Shown in pieces: positions 11,464-22,414 of a stretch of 64,000 nt of DNA; within the stretch, counting starts at the first letter, position 1; each line of letters starts with the position of its first letter. The position numbers and the translations under genes were made by a program. The DNA lies in the NCBI GenBank assembly GCA_020746875.1, contig JAGTJL010000025.1:558001-622000 (forward strand), in the 5' to 3' direction. The notes below the pieces were generated by a model that saw only the letters and a program-made list of their open reading frames with translations, had not been told where the DNA came from and did no database searches. Source of the stretch: Rhexocercosporidium sp. MPI-PUGE-AT-0058. Taxonomy: Eukaryota > Ascomycota > Leotiomycetes > Helotiales.

Positions 11464-12813
11464 ATGTCCAACACGACGACAATGTCACCACCATCGATTT
11501 CAAAGTTAGAGCTACGCACAGCTTACGGACCGGTCTTTCGAGATGTCCTGAATACGCCTCCACGAGACTGTACGCCCGAGGAAATCCCGATCGTTGACTT
11601 GACCCCGTTAACTTCGTCCAAGTTCGAAGATCGAAAGGAGCTGTCGAAGCAAATTCGAGCTGCAGCCGTTAACACTGGATTCTTCTACGTCAAGAACCAT
11701 GGCATTGATGACAAGACAATTGCAGATGCCAAAAAGCAGTTGTTAGCGTGAGTTCATACTTCGATACAATGAGTAATTTTGTTGAACAGAGTAGCTTTTT
11801 CAAACAAACTTTGGAACAGAAAATGAGAGTCAGCAAGTCGAAATCGAAATACTTCAACGGATATAACGGTCCAAGAAGTACCAACATCAGTCCTGGAGAA
11901 AGTGTCGATGTGAAAGAGTCGGTATGTTTTCGCCAGGTGCAGAATCTAAGCTAGGGTTGCTAAGCATAATGATAGCTGGGCTGGAGATATGCTCCGCAAT
12001 ATGATCCTATCACAAAAGACATGAATGCCATCCCCGAAGAAGTCAAGCCTTGGATCAGGGGAGAAGAGTTCGTCTGGGAAGAAACTTCTCACTTACCTGA
12101 TTTCAAGAAAGAGGTCCTGCATTACTGGGCATCCTGCTTGACCCTAGCTAGGAAGCTGGTTAAAGTGTTCGCCTTGAGCCTTGACCTGGAGGAAAACTAT
12201 TTCGACAGTCGCACAACGTATCCAGGAGCTGATGGGGTATTCAACTACTATCCCACCACGACCGAGGAGGAGACGCAGAATAACTCGGTGGGGCTTGGAA
12301 GCCACACTGACCTTCAACTCTTCACACTCCTCTGGCAAGACATGACCGGCGGTCTTCAAGTCTTGAATCGTGATGGGCAATGGATCAAGGCGACGCCTGT
12401 TGAGGGTACCATTGTGGTGAACATAGGTGACTTTATGATGAGATTGTGCAACGATATGTACAAGAGTACGGTGCATAGAGTATACAATAGATCGACTATT
12501 GAGAGGGTTTCAATGCCGTTCTTCTTCGGTAAGACCGCGATTTATGCGGAGCAATATAGGGTGCTGACAGGAGAGTAGGTCTCAATTTCAACTGTGTTGA
12601 AGGCGTGGTGCCATCGTGTACATCTAAGGAAAACCCGCCAAAGTATGAGCCAATGTCATGCGGCGATTGTAAGATGCGCGTCTCTCAATAAAACAAACCA
12701 TCGCTAACTCTAGCGCAGGGTGTCAGCTAAGATTCAAGACTGAAGAAGAAGCGTTCAAAAAACGACAAGCTCTTTTGGCACAAGCTCCAAGTGCTGTGGT
12801 TGTTGCGGCATAA
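11464..12813 (+). CDS. 2-oxoglutarate/Fe(II)-dependent oxygenase, isopenicillin-N-synthase-like
   Basis: Exons 11464-11747, 11792-11921, 11976-12528, 12579-12668 and 12719-12813 give 383 residues. The N-terminal DIOX_N region has IPIVDLTPL and NTGFFYVKNHGI. The double-stranded beta-helix has the iron ligands in GLGSHTDLQ (His248, Asp250) and STVHRV (His305), and the 2-oxoglutarate-binding RxS in ERVSMPFFF (Arg315, Ser317), so all catalytic residues are intact. Such enzymes hydroxylate, desaturate or demethylate small molecules in the cytosol. The acceptor of the first intron had to be placed at 11791 rather than 11789 to keep the ASFFKQT reading. The substrate is unknown. Confidence 0.9.
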
Positions 12814-13024
12814 ACTTGATCGGGGTCGTAATGGAAAGGCGAGATTCAACATCTGTATTCATAGCTTTTCGTATTCTCGTAGCTCGTAGCTGTTTGGTCG
12901 TCTTTTGGGACACGATCGAAAGGTAGCTCGTTCCAATTCCAAAGACGACACTTCTGGGTATTGCCAACCCTCCATCCAACTCTGAGAGTCCTGAAATACA
13001 GTACGCAATCCAAATATGGACCAG

Positions 13025-13559
13025 TCATATGACTTTCTGAATCAGTTCCAGCATGTCAAAAAAGGCCTCCCTGCCCATGTCAATCTTTGGCAATCCAAAA
13101 CCAACCACCACAGTTCGGGTATCCTCAGGATCTCTTGTAGCAATCAAACTCGCGATTTGGCTGGCATATAGGTGACCAATGGTCTCTCGTTGATCGCCAC
13201 CGGCACCAATTAGAGTCTTTGGAGTCAAATGGCTTAGTGGAAGGGTGTCCTGACCATCTGCGGGAAGTGCGGTATCAAAGGAAGTAGGTGAAGCTGAGGA
13301 CAGCGGTACTTGAATCTGAACAGTACGCGGTCAGTAAAGTTTCACTGGTGAGGTGATAGATACAAACCCATTGCGACAGCCGACCCTCTTGAGAGATTGT
13401 GATCAGGATCTTGTCTGAAAAGTAAACAGACGATGCATCTGTTTCTTGCCCGTTGACAAGACCAGCAATGTGTTTCATTTCAGCAGGAAATGGAGATGGC
13501 TCTACTCCAGCACCAATCGCCATATTTTTCAGACCTCCCGAAATGTTCGGGACGGACAT
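13025..13559 (-). CDS. proteasome assembly chaperone 3 (PAC3/Poc3-like)
   Basis: Minus-strand exons 13559-13368 and 13315-13025 give 160 residues with the ATG of MSVPNISGG. The core reads VYFSDKILITISQEGRLSQW, then IQVPLSSASPTSF after the intron, and later ERETIGHLYASQ-like (here QRETIGHLYASQ) and TVVVGFGL. This is the pattern of fungal PAC3/Poc3 proteins, which with Poc4 help assemble the alpha-ring of the 20S proteasome. Longer in-frame starts exist upstream (to 13728), but that extension is basic and low in complexity and sits in the promoter shared with dhr1. The gene converges on the 2OG oxygenase and diverges from dhr1 by 196 bp. Confidence 0.8.
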
Positions 13560-13755
13560 ATTGTTGATGAGGTTGGTTGCAGAGTGAGGAAAGGAGGGGT
13601 GAGTGTCGTTGGAATTGTCTTGCCTTTGAGGCGAGGCTGCAGCCTTGCGTGGCCACCGCCTTTCCACATTTGGCGATGCGCTCGGCAGTAGGGAAATACT
13701 GCGAGAAAAAAATCTCAGAAACATCAACATGAAAATGTTCTGAGATACGTCAAAC
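13560..13755. promoter_or_regulatory. compact bidirectional promoter, pac3-like / dhr1
   Basis: Only 196 bp lie between the two start codons of a proteasome-assembly gene and a ribosome-biogenesis gene, so they probably share promoter elements. No named motif was recognised. Confidence 0.45.
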
Positions 13756-16700
13756 ATGGGCAAATTCGTCCCCCGACAGCGAAAGCACAAAGTCAAAGAA
13801 CGAGAAAGACGAGAAAAAGCGGGCGGCCTCCTGGATGCCACCGTCGACTCCAATGCTGTGGAAATCATCCCCGCCGCAAAGACCGAACACGAAGAGAAGA
13901 AGCGTCGCATGAGAGAGGAGATTGAGAAGCAAGGCCCCAAAATTAGTGGGAAGAAGGCTAAACGATTGGAAAAGTACCTCGAGACGAAATTGAGGAAGGA
14001 CGAGAATCGAGAGCTTATTGCGCGGCTAGCAAAGGCGCAGTCAGATACGAGTCTTTACCAGAGCAGTAGCAGACTAGGTCAAGGGCGGGAGACGAAGAGG
14101 CAGAGACTTGAGAGGGCATTGAATGAACACAAAGCTGGGATCGATGTTGATGGGGATAATGACGAGCTTCTGTTCGAGAAGAGGACGCCGGGGGAGGCTG
14201 TAGATGAGAAATCATCCGACGAAGCCGAGGAAGAAGAGAAGACCGGAGGACTATTCAAGACGCCAATAACTGTGCCATTTCAGGTCAAGAAGCCCCCTGT
14301 CTGCCTTGGTGCGGGTCTAAAGAGACCTCTCGAGGTCGACGAAGAAGGGAAGCCTGTATTGAAGAAACGGAAACGAAGAGGAGGGGTCAATTCCAAATTA
14401 TCTTTCAAGCACGAAGCTCCAGAGGAACCCGAATGGGAGGGATTTAGCTCTGCTTCCGAAATGGACACGGAAAGTGATGCTTCGATTCAAGGGTACGACG
14501 ACATATCAGACGCTTCGGACAACGAAGATCAGGACGATGACGAGCCATCCTCGGATTCTGACTCGAAATCTGGAAGCGAAGACGAAGAATCGAACTCGAA
14601 TTCTTCGTCAGAAGATGAAGGAGGCTCTCCGAAACCTCAAAGGTCTTCTACATTCAAGGCATGGGCGAATCAGCAATTGAACGAAGCTCTTGGGTATCAG
14701 CCAATATCGAATATTCCAAATGCTACGGAAACTCCAAAGATTGCCGGATTCAAACCAAGAGCTCCTGAGCAAGATCCTTTACCCTTGGAACTACAAACAA
14801 CCTCCAATGGTAGCCGGAAAGCATACAGTGTCACTGTTACCAGGACATCGGAAATTCAAGATGTACGATTAAAGCTTCCAGTTGTTGCCGAAGAACAAAA
14901 GATTATGGAGTCAATACATAACAACAACTTGGTTGTCGTCTATGGAGCCACTGGATCAGGAAAGACTACCCAAGTTCCTCAATTCTTGTATGAGGCAGGC
15001 TATGGAACGAAGGGTTCGCCCACACCAGGCATGATTGGAGTCACTCAACCCCGCCGAGTGGCTGCTGTTAGTATGGCGAAGCGTGTTGGTGACGAGCTGG
15101 GCGACCACGGAAACCGAGTTGCCTACCAGATTCGTTTCGAGGGTACCGTAGGGTCGGATACTGCTATAAAATTCATGACAGATGGTGTGCTCCTGCGTGA
15201 AGTAGCACAAGATATTGCCTTGCGGAAATATTCTGCCATCATTATCGATGAGGCTCACGAGAGAAGTGTCAACACTGATATTTTGGTTGGAATGTTGAGT
15301 CGAGTTGTCAAGTTGCGTGAAGAGATGGCAACAGAAGATCCTTTAATCAAACCATTGAAGCTCATCATCATGTCGGCTACACTGAGAATCACCGACTTTA
15401 CCCAAAATACTACTCTCTTTGCAAAACCACCACCAGTCCTTCAAGCCGAAGGGAGACAATACCCGGTTGTGAACCATTTTGCTCGGAAAACACATCACGA
15501 TTACGTCGAAGATGCATTCCGGAAGATCAGCAGAGGACACCAGAAGCTGCCCCCTGGTGGGTTTCTTGTTTTCTTGACAGGCCAGAATGAGATTACTCAG
15601 TTGAGTAAGCGGCTAAAAGAAGCTTTCCGGATCGGTCATAGTACTTCTGGGCCCCAGGTTAGGATATCTGGAAGGGACGCCCCCATAGAGGCAGAAGATG
15701 TGGACTTTGGAGACACGATGGAAGATGGTAATGACGATTACGACGAAGACGAAGAGGTTGATATCAATCTCGATGATGAAGAATTCAAGATTGAAGATGA
15801 AGAAGCAGATTCCGGTCCGAACAAGATGCATATTCTCCCGCTCTACTCACTGCTCCCGACAAGGGAACAACTCAGGGTGTTTGAACCACCCCCAGACAAT
15901 TCGCGTCTCATTATATTAGCCACTAACGTTGCTGAGACGAGTCTTACGATCCCAGGCATTCGTTATGTATTCGATTGTGGAAGGTCAAAAGAGCGAAAGT
16001 ATGATCGAACGACTGGTGTTCAAAGTTTTGAAGTCGGGTGGATCAGCAAAGCCAGTGCGAGTCAACGTGCTGGTCGTGCTGGACGTACCGGACCTGGTCA
16101 CTGTTATCGACTATATTCTTCGGCTGTCTATGAAAGAGACTTTGAAGAGTTCGCAGAACCAGAGATTTTGCGGATGCCAATCGAAGGAGTTGTGCTACAG
16201 TTGAAAGCCATGAATCTCCAACATGTGGTGAACTTTCCTTTTCCAACGCCGCCAGATCGTCAAAGCCTTGCAAGGTCAGAGAAGCTATTGACATATCTAT
16301 CGGCATTGTCACCAACGGGACAGATCACACAGACCGGGTCGACGATGTCAATATTTCCCTTGTCACCTCGCTTCGCTCGAATCTTACTTGTGGGGCATCT
16401 GCATGATTGTCTCCCCTACACCATCGCGCTAGTAGCAGGGCTTTCTGCGCCTGATTTTTTCATTCCCGAGAACCAGGTCGTACCTACTGCTCCGGTGAGA
16501 GATGAGGACTCCTATTTCACAAGCGCGGATCGGATGGAAGAGGACGTTCGGCTCAACATCAAACGCCAGTTCAACAAGGTCCAGAAAGACTTCTGCTTCC
16601 TCGACGACAAGTCCGATGCTATCAAACTCCTTCAAGTAGTGGGAGAATTTGCACACGAGCCCACAGAAACCTGGTGCAAAGAACACTTTGTCCGTTTCAA

Positions 16701-17373
16701 GGTTCTGAAAGAGATTCTGCAACTTCGGAAACAAATCACAGATCTTCTTCGGACAAATATCACAGCTTTTGCGGGTCTAAAATTCCAAGACAAGCTCGAC
16801 CCCCCATCTGCCAAGCAAGTCAAAGCGCTCAAACAGATGGTAGCTGCAGGCTTCATAGATCACATCGCGATGCGAGCCGATCTGTCACCCAATCCGCCAG
16901 ATGTGAGGCGCAAACCCACACGAGCTATCGACGTGCCGTACGTCACGCTTTTCCCCTCACATATCAAGCGGGACGACGCTGAGAAGGCGGTCTACATCCA
17001 TCCCTCTTCACCACTCGCACACATCAGCCCGCAAGAGTGTCCCGAGTATATAGTGTATTCCTACCTCCAGCGAGCCGCACCTGCGCTTGCAACACCAGAG
17101 AAGGTCCCCAAGACCCGGATGCGCGCCTTAACAGACATCACTGGCGGACAGCTCGCTGCGCTGGCGAAGGGTACACCGCTACTACACTACGGCAAGCCAA
17201 TCAAAGAAGTGACGCCGAAAATGAAGGGCCAAGGAGACGCCAACGCCCACGAGAGGGAATGTTGGGTGATCCCATATCTGAGAGCCGAAGGGATGGGAGG
17301 TATTGGATGGCCGCTACCCGCCAGGAAGGTTACGCAGAAGAAAATAGCAGGACGAGGATGGGTCGTCGAATAG
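13756..17373 (+). CDS. dhr1: DEAH-box RNA helicase Dhr1/Ecm16 (DHX37) of the SSU processome
   Basis: A single uninterrupted exon encodes 1205 residues. The first 390 are charged and disordered, with long acidic Ser/Asp/Glu runs (about 240-290). The helicase core then shows motif I GATGSGKTTQ (about 397), Ia TQPRRVAAVS, II DEAH (498-501), III SATLR (540), V TNVAETSLT (723) and VI QRAGRAGRTGPG (770). WH, HA2 and OB-fold regions follow. A second acidic insert lies at about 650-690. DEAH with RRVAAVS and the long acidic N-terminus places it with Dhr1/DHX37, which releases U3 snoRNA from pre-18S rRNA in the nucleolus. The length agrees with the yeast protein (about 1270). Confidence 0.93.
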   Translation: MGKFVPRQRKHKVKERERREKAGGLLDATVDSNAVEIIPAAKTEHEEKKRRMREEIEKQGPKISGKKAKRLEKYLETKLRKDENRELIARLAKAQSDTSLYQSSSRLGQGRETKRQRLERALNEHKAGIDVDGDNDELLFEKRTPGEAVDEKSSDEAEEEEKTGGLFKTPITVPFQVKKPPVCLGAGLKRPLEVDEEGKPVLKKRKRRGGVNSKLSFKHEAPEEPEWEGFSSASEMDTESDASIQGYDDISDASDNEDQDDDEPSSDSDSKSGSEDEESNSNSSSEDEGGSPKPQRSSTFKAWANQQLNEALGYQPISNIPNATETPKIAGFKPRAPEQDPLPLELQTTSNGSRKAYSVTVTRTSEIQDVRLKLPVVAEEQKIMESIHNNNLVVVYGATGSGKTTQVPQFLYEAGYGTKGSPTPGMIGVTQPRRVAAVSMAKRVGDELGDHGNRVAYQIRFEGTVGSDTAIKFMTDGVLLREVAQDIALRKYSAIIIDEAHERSVNTDILVGMLSRVVKLREEMATEDPLIKPLKLIIMSATLRITDFTQNTTLFAKPPPVLQAEGRQYPVVNHFARKTHHDYVEDAFRKISRGHQKLPPGGFLVFLTGQNEITQLSKRLKEAFRIGHSTSGPQVRISGRDAPIEAEDVDFGDTMEDGNDDYDEDEEVDINLDDEEFKIEDEEADSGPNKMHILPLYSLLPTREQLRVFEPPPDNSRLIILATNVAETSLTIPGIRYVFDCGRSKERKYDRTTGVQSFEVGWISKASASQRAGRAGRTGPGHCYRLYSSAVYERDFEEFAEPEILRMPIEGVVLQLKAMNLQHVVNFPFPTPPDRQSLARSEKLLTYLSALSPTGQITQTGSTMSIFPLSPRFARILLVGHLHDCLPYTIALVAGLSAPDFFIPENQVVPTAPVRDEDSYFTSADRMEEDVRLNIKRQFNKVQKDFCFLDDKSDAIKLLQVVGEFAHEPTETWCKEHFVRFKVLKEILQLRKQITDLLRTNITAFAGLKFQDKLDPPSAKQVKALKQMVAAGFIDHIAMRADLSPNPPDVRRKPTRAIDVPYVTLFPSHIKRDDAEKAVYIHPSSPLAHISPQECPEYIVYSYLQRAAPALATPEKVPKTRMRALTDITGGQLAALAKGTPLLHYGKPIKEVTPKMKGQGDANAHERECWVIPYLRAEGMGGIGWPLPARKVTQKKIAGRGWVVE

Positions 17374-17848
17374 CAAATGAGGCCATTCCTGTGATACCCA
17401 CAGAGCCACAGTGCAAAATCCTGATTTCTCCGCTTCGCCTCGCTCACCGTCGTCTCTTCGATCGTGAACCCCTTGAACCACTTGTCTGCTTAGTTTTTTC
17501 TGTTGTTGTGGAACCCTTTGGTGGATTGAGAATGACCTTGTGATCGCCCAAATGCCGTCATCTGGCATCAAAAGTGCCAGTGCAGTGCATTTGCAGTCCA
17601 CTCCTCTGCGTTTATCAGCGCTCCTCTCCACTTCGGGACGGGCATCCGAGATAAGCGATCCCACTCCTGGGAAAGGCGAAGTTGGGATGAGCTTGAGCTT
17701 CTTGACCGCCAACTATGCTATCCCGCCCTTCAAGTGAAGCCGAATCCCCGTCTACTTTATATTGTCTGCTCGCGTTGATGGTGTTCCTGCGTCTCGTATC
17801 GCAAGTGGTAATAGGAAGAAAAGAGCCTCAAGTCTCAAGTGTCGAACT
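17374..17848. other. intergenic region upstream of the SDR gene
   Basis: About 475 bp. It contains the 3' flank of dhr1 and the presumed SDR promoter. Reading frames here are short and unconvincing. Confidence 0.4.
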
Positions 17849-19137
17849 ATGACCCTTTTCCCGGGTGTTGCATTAGTCACTGGTGCCGCTTCAGGTACGG
17901 CCAAGCCTCTATTTATTTCTGCCCAATCATCTCACTTCACCGCTCTTCTTCTCGTCCACCTCGCCCGTCTCACCTACCCGTCCATCTGTCTCTTTTGACA
18001 AAGGAAAGCAAAGAGAAGCCCCAATGTTGATATGAAAGTGACCTAAAGGGATTGGACGAGCAACGGCCATTTCATTCGCACTAGAAGGATGTCCTCAAAT
18101 CGCGATATGTGACCGCAACCGCGACGGTCTCGTCGAGACTGAGAAGTACATGAAAGAAGTGTCTGCCTTAGCTGAGGTGATGGTATACCAGGTCGACATG
18201 CTAGAGGAGGAGCAAGTGGAATGTATGGTACAGGCAGCAGTTGCCGAATGGGGGCGTGTGGACTATGCTGTTAATGCTGCCGGTACACTCTCCAACCCAA
18301 CTACGTATCCTCCTCTGCGTCGAAGGCGTGAAAAGAGGCACCGAGGGAGTGAAAAACAATTATGACATTCTTTCTAATATGAGATTTCTGTAGGAGTCAT
18401 CGGCAATAATGAGCGATCAACGTCGACGAGCGCATATAATTTTGACTTAATCAATAACATCAATTACCGCGGGACGTGGCTTTCATCGCGCGCCGAGCTG
18501 ACGCAGATGCTGAAGCAGGAACCTCTTCCTACGCACGATGGGAGGCTGGGGAATAGAGGCAGTATTGTGAATATCGCAAGTCAGCTAGGTGTTGTGTCGA
18601 GGTCGAATGCACGTGAGTACTTCGAACTCTCTGACGGTTCAGATACTCCTGAGTTTAGAAACTGACTTTTATAGCCGCCTACTGTGCCTCGAAGGCAGCT
18701 GTCATATCAATGACCAAGAGTGATGCGATCGATTATTCGAAGGATAACATCAGGATTAACTGTGTGTGTCCGGGTGTAATTGCGTTCGTTCCCCTTCTCT
18801 ATCCCATGCTTATCTTCCTCTCGCTAGACGAAATTCGCAATACTGATCGAAACTACAGCACTCCAATGACGCAAGGCGATTCTGAATTCGCCAAATCCCT
18901 CGAACCAGCCATCAACATTACGCCAATGAAACGAATGGGGACCGCGCAGGAGGTTGCGGATGCTTGTTTATTCCTGAGCAGTAGTAAGGCTACTTTCGTG
19001 CAGGGCCATGCTTTGGTGAGTCGATTTCTGGTTCTCCTTGAAATATCCTGGAGATGTTCTTTGGAGGAAATTTTGAAGGGGAATAGCCCGATACTGATGC
19101 TAAATAGGTTGTCGATGGTGGATATGTGATTAATTAA
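17849..19137 (+). CDS. short-chain dehydrogenase/reductase (classical SDR)
   Basis: Exons 17849-17894, 18049-18282, 18394-18612, 18675-19015 and 19108-19137 are phase-consistent. The Rossmann motif is split by intron 1 (VTGAASG, then IGRA). NAAG is split by intron 2 and followed by VIGNNERS. The catalytic region has NIASQLG (Ser) and AYCASK (Tyr, Lys), and the end reads VVDGGYVIN. Exon 4 contains an odd hydrophobic insert after CPGVI and before STPMTQ. An optional in-frame 54-nt intron, 18774-18827, with a GTGTAA donor and a strongly pyrimidine-rich TAG acceptor, would remove most of it at the cost of the Gly of CPG. With read-through the protein has 289 residues, and 271 with the extra intron. 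It is probably an NAD(P)-dependent oxidoreductase of a small alcohol or ketone; the substrate is unknown. Confidence 0.8.
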
Positions 19138-20285
19138 ACAGGAGATACCTCCTGGTTGCATTTCTTTGCACTGCGTATACCCTACCTAGCTAGACATCCA
19201 TCGCCAGAAAAGTGAAAATGTTGCCTGGGCCCTAAAAATCCCGTCCGCTGTTTCCATCTTGCTTCTAAATCAATTCCGCTTGTACGTAGGCAAGTACTGT
19301 ACCATGGTCTCGGCCAAATGAATGGCTAGTATCACGGCTGATCCAAGACATTATTTTAAAATCACGCCATAAAAGGAGACATCTGCAAAGCATTCTGCTT
19401 CTTAAGATTCAGAGGAAGGTAGGTGGATATGCTATCAAACGAGACAAGACGTAAATGTAGGCTTACAGTTCCAGACTGAGCGGCCACTTTTCCATCAGGT
19501 TGGCCGAAGGACTTTGATGCTGCCTACATGCTAACTGATATGCCAGCATGTATAGATCAAATACGAAATCACAGATAGAAATTGTCGATCATTGTGGCCT
19601 GTAGATCATATCAACCAAAATGCTTAGCTAATGCGAAGGGAAGGGCATATTTCGTAAGCAGGAATTTGAGAGCCACCTGGACAGGTCAGGAAAATGCCGA
19701 ATCTAGTCTCATCCGCCCACTAGCGGGGTTTTTCGAATCGATGACAGGCAGGTCCATTGGATGCCTTTACGTACTATATGTAGTCGGTGGAACATGGCCC
19801 GTTAAGTGCAATTGCAAGGGCTGGCTGCATGCCTTGTGTGAGTTAGGTAAGGAAAATGGCTTGATAGCATGTTTGACTGCTTGGTATTTTGACAACCGAG
19901 GGATATGTACTTTAATGATTCGTTGCTATTTGGCGTCATCGAGGGGAGCATAAGGAAGTATGGATTCTGTGGGAGGTTTGGCGAGACATAGCATAGGCAG
20001 ATTATCATGGCAAGAGGCATAGTCAAACGAGCTTGGTCTTGCTTTGCAAATTAGACATTTCCCCGGAACTTTGTGACGGATTAGTATAAAGGTGCTCAGC
20101 TGCAAAATTTATGAATGCGCACGCTTCCCACGAAAAGCCAGATTGCACTTTGAGATTCCTTTTGCTGTTGACACAAGTCGCAAAGCCCAAAACGTAACAG
20201 AAAAGGTATCCATCACCCTCGCTTCCACTGCTAACAGAAACCGTACTGACGAGACACTTGTGTAGCACGCCTCCTCCCATCCAAC
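19138..20285. other. intergenic, no gene seen
   Basis: 1.15 kb without a convincing gene on either strand. The longest frame (19582-19953 +) has no recognisable domain and an irregular composition. Confidence 0.45.
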
Positions 20286-20867
20286 ATGCCACTAAAATTC
20301 GACTTGAAAAGACTCCGTCGCCGTAAGCGAGTATTCATCTCGCTCGACTGCACCGAGACCGAATGCTACGAATTCGAAACACGCTCATTCAAAGACGCAA
20401 TCCTCTCTAAGCCAGACATCCTCATCCGAAAACTGCATGTCGCAGAACCGTCCGAACTGATCAGCTCGATCAAGTTTCCCACCGATCTAGACGACAGCAA
20501 GACTTGGCGTCCTCGAATCTCCCTCGAATACACCGCTGAAAATGAAAAGGGCTTGAAGTTGTGTAATTTGAGAACTAGGAAGTGGACTGCAAATATCGAC
20601 GGCGTGGACTGTATCTGGGACTTGAGCTTCAATCCTTTTGTGCTGAGTCTCCGAACAGTTGGGTCGAAGGATATCTTGGCTGTCTTCACTTTGAGAGACA
20701 GGTGGGCTCAAGGTCCCAGGGGAGATGTTGGGGGTCTGTGTATCATGGATGAAGAGGAAAGTTTGAAAGGCAAGAAGGATATCATCTGTACGCTCGTTGG
20801 AGTGTTGGTGTTTTGGGAGAGGGCTGGCAAGATGGTTTATGTCGGTTCTGACGGGTGGGGCTTTTAG
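20286..20867 (+). CDS. uncharacterised 193-residue protein
   Basis: A single exon starting MPLKFDLKRLRRRKRVF, soluble, with no signal peptide or membrane segment. Codon use is biased towards C-ending codons in the first half like neighbouring real genes. The composition is a mixed alpha/beta pattern with DLDDSKTWRPRISLEY and WTANIDGVDCIWDL. The basic N-terminus could contact nucleic acid or membrane, but nothing proves this. I do not recognise the family. It stands alone between the SDR and the MDR enzyme, with its own upstream space of more than 1 kb. Confidence 0.6.
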   Translation: MPLKFDLKRLRRRKRVFISLDCTETECYEFETRSFKDAILSKPDILIRKLHVAEPSELISSIKFPTDLDDSKTWRPRISLEYTAENEKGLKLCNLRTRKWTANIDGVDCIWDLSFNPFVLSLRTVGSKDILAVFTLRDRWAQGPRGDVGGLCIMDEEESLKGKKDIICTLVGVLVFWERAGKMVYVGSDGWGF

Positions 20868-21299
20868 AATTGAGAAATGGACGGCGAGGTTGGACGTATG
20901 GTAACGGTTCTTTTGGCCAACACGGAGAATGAACAGTATTTTAAGCCACATGTTGGTCGTGTCAAAGAAGCGATTTTTTTGTTGTTTACTTGAATTGAAT
21001 AGGGAGGATAAAGTTTCCACTTCTAGATGAGCTGGTTTTCATTGGTTATTCATGTCTAGCGTTCAAGATGTGACGTTGACGTTCCTTGATCGGACTTCCG
21101 ATGTTCTCTCCACAACGATAAGAATTCTAGAGCTATGGTGGGGTAACTTCTCTTTTTCTTTGTAATGTCAACTACCACGATTCAAATTTCTTGTCGTTCG
21201 TTTCTTTCCGTCGATCTATTTAATAGAAATTCCTCTTGTCTTTCGGACAATTTGCTCGCCAGCCACTTCATCATCGTTTCTTCACAGAAGTCCTTAATT
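20868..21299. other. intergenic region upstream of the MDR oxidoreductase
   Basis: 432 bp with pyrimidine-rich stretches (21145-21300) just before the ATG, as is common in fungal promoters. The frame upstream of 21300 is open, but I judge it to be 5' UTR because family homology starts at MSLPTDIKQW. Confidence 0.4.
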
Positions 21300-22414
21300 A
21301 TGTCTCTCCCAACCGATATCAAGCAATGGGTCTCCCACCAGGATGGTTTGGGGAACCTTGCCACGAGCACTTCTCCAATGCCAGTTCCAGGACCATCAGA
21401 AGTGCTCGTCAAGATCTCTGCTGTTGCCCTGAATTATCGTGATACCGAAGTCGTCATGGGGCTCTACAACCACCATAAAACAACAGGCACCCAATCTCCC
21501 AAAATCATTCCCTGCTCCGATATGTGTGGTACAATCGTTGCGTCCAACTCTCCAAAGTGGAAAGTGGGAGACAAAGTACTTAGTATCTTCAATCAGACGC
21601 ATATCAGTGGCCAAGTCAAAGCGGTGCATATGAAAAGTGGGCTGGGATTACCACTCCCGGGAGTTTTGTTGCAGTACAGAGCTTTTGATGCGGAAGGCTT
21701 GGTTAGGAAACCGAATTATTTGAGTGATGAAGAGGCTGCTACGCTTCCAATTGCAGCGATGACTGCGTGGATGGCTGTAAATGGCATGAGAACTCTTGGT
21801 CACCCGGGTGGGAAGGGAGAGAAAGTCTTGATTCAAGGAACTGGAGGGGTGGCTGTCAGTGGTTTGCAGATCGCTAAGGCTAGTGGTGCTGAAGGTATGA
21901 GACAGCTGCTGTGTTTCGAAGGAGGAAGCTAATGCTGCTGGCAGCTATCATTACGTCCTCCTCGGATGCAAAGCTCGAGCAGGCAAGGAAGCTTGGAGCA
22001 GACAAAACAATCAACTACAAAACGAATCCTGATTGGGAACAGGAAGTTCTTAAGATGACGGACGACGAAGGCGTAGACATCATATTTGAAAATGGCGGAG
22101 CAGCAACACTGCGGAAATCGTTTGAATGCATTGCTTTTGGGGGGTTGATAAACTGTATTGGATATCTTTCTGGGAAAGAGGATGCGGTAGGAGACAGGAC
22201 GAATACGAACGTGCTTGCGCTGAAGAGGAATGTTACACTCAAAGGGCTGTTGAATGGGCCGAGGGAGAGATTTGAAGAAATGCTGACATTTTATGAAGAA
22301 AAAAAGATCAAGCCTGTGGTGGATAAGGTGTTTGAGTTTGGGGAGGCTAAAGAGGCATTGGCTTATCTCTTTGCTGGTGGACATTTTGGTAAGGTGGTTA
22401 TCAAGGTTGATTAG
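21300..22414 (+). CDS. medium-chain dehydrogenase, zinc-free quinone-oxidoreductase-like
   Basis: Exons 21300-21894 and 21945-22414 give 354 residues. The GroES-like N-terminal half has GPSEVLVKISAVALNYRD and PCSDMCGTIVA. The Rossmann half has LIQGTGGVAVSGLQIAK (about 180-195) and, after the intron, SSSDAKLEQARKLGADKTIN. The structural and catalytic zinc cysteines of classical alcohol dehydrogenases are not evident, which fits the quinone oxidoreductase/enoyl-reductase branch and NADPH use. It probably reduces quinones or activated double bonds in the cytosol. The exact substrate is not determined by sequence. Confidence 0.88.

Noticed and set aside
19582..19953. 123-codon forward ORF in the 19-20 kb spacer
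   Set aside because: No domain, no homologous-looking blocks, irregular composition and no matching splice extension.
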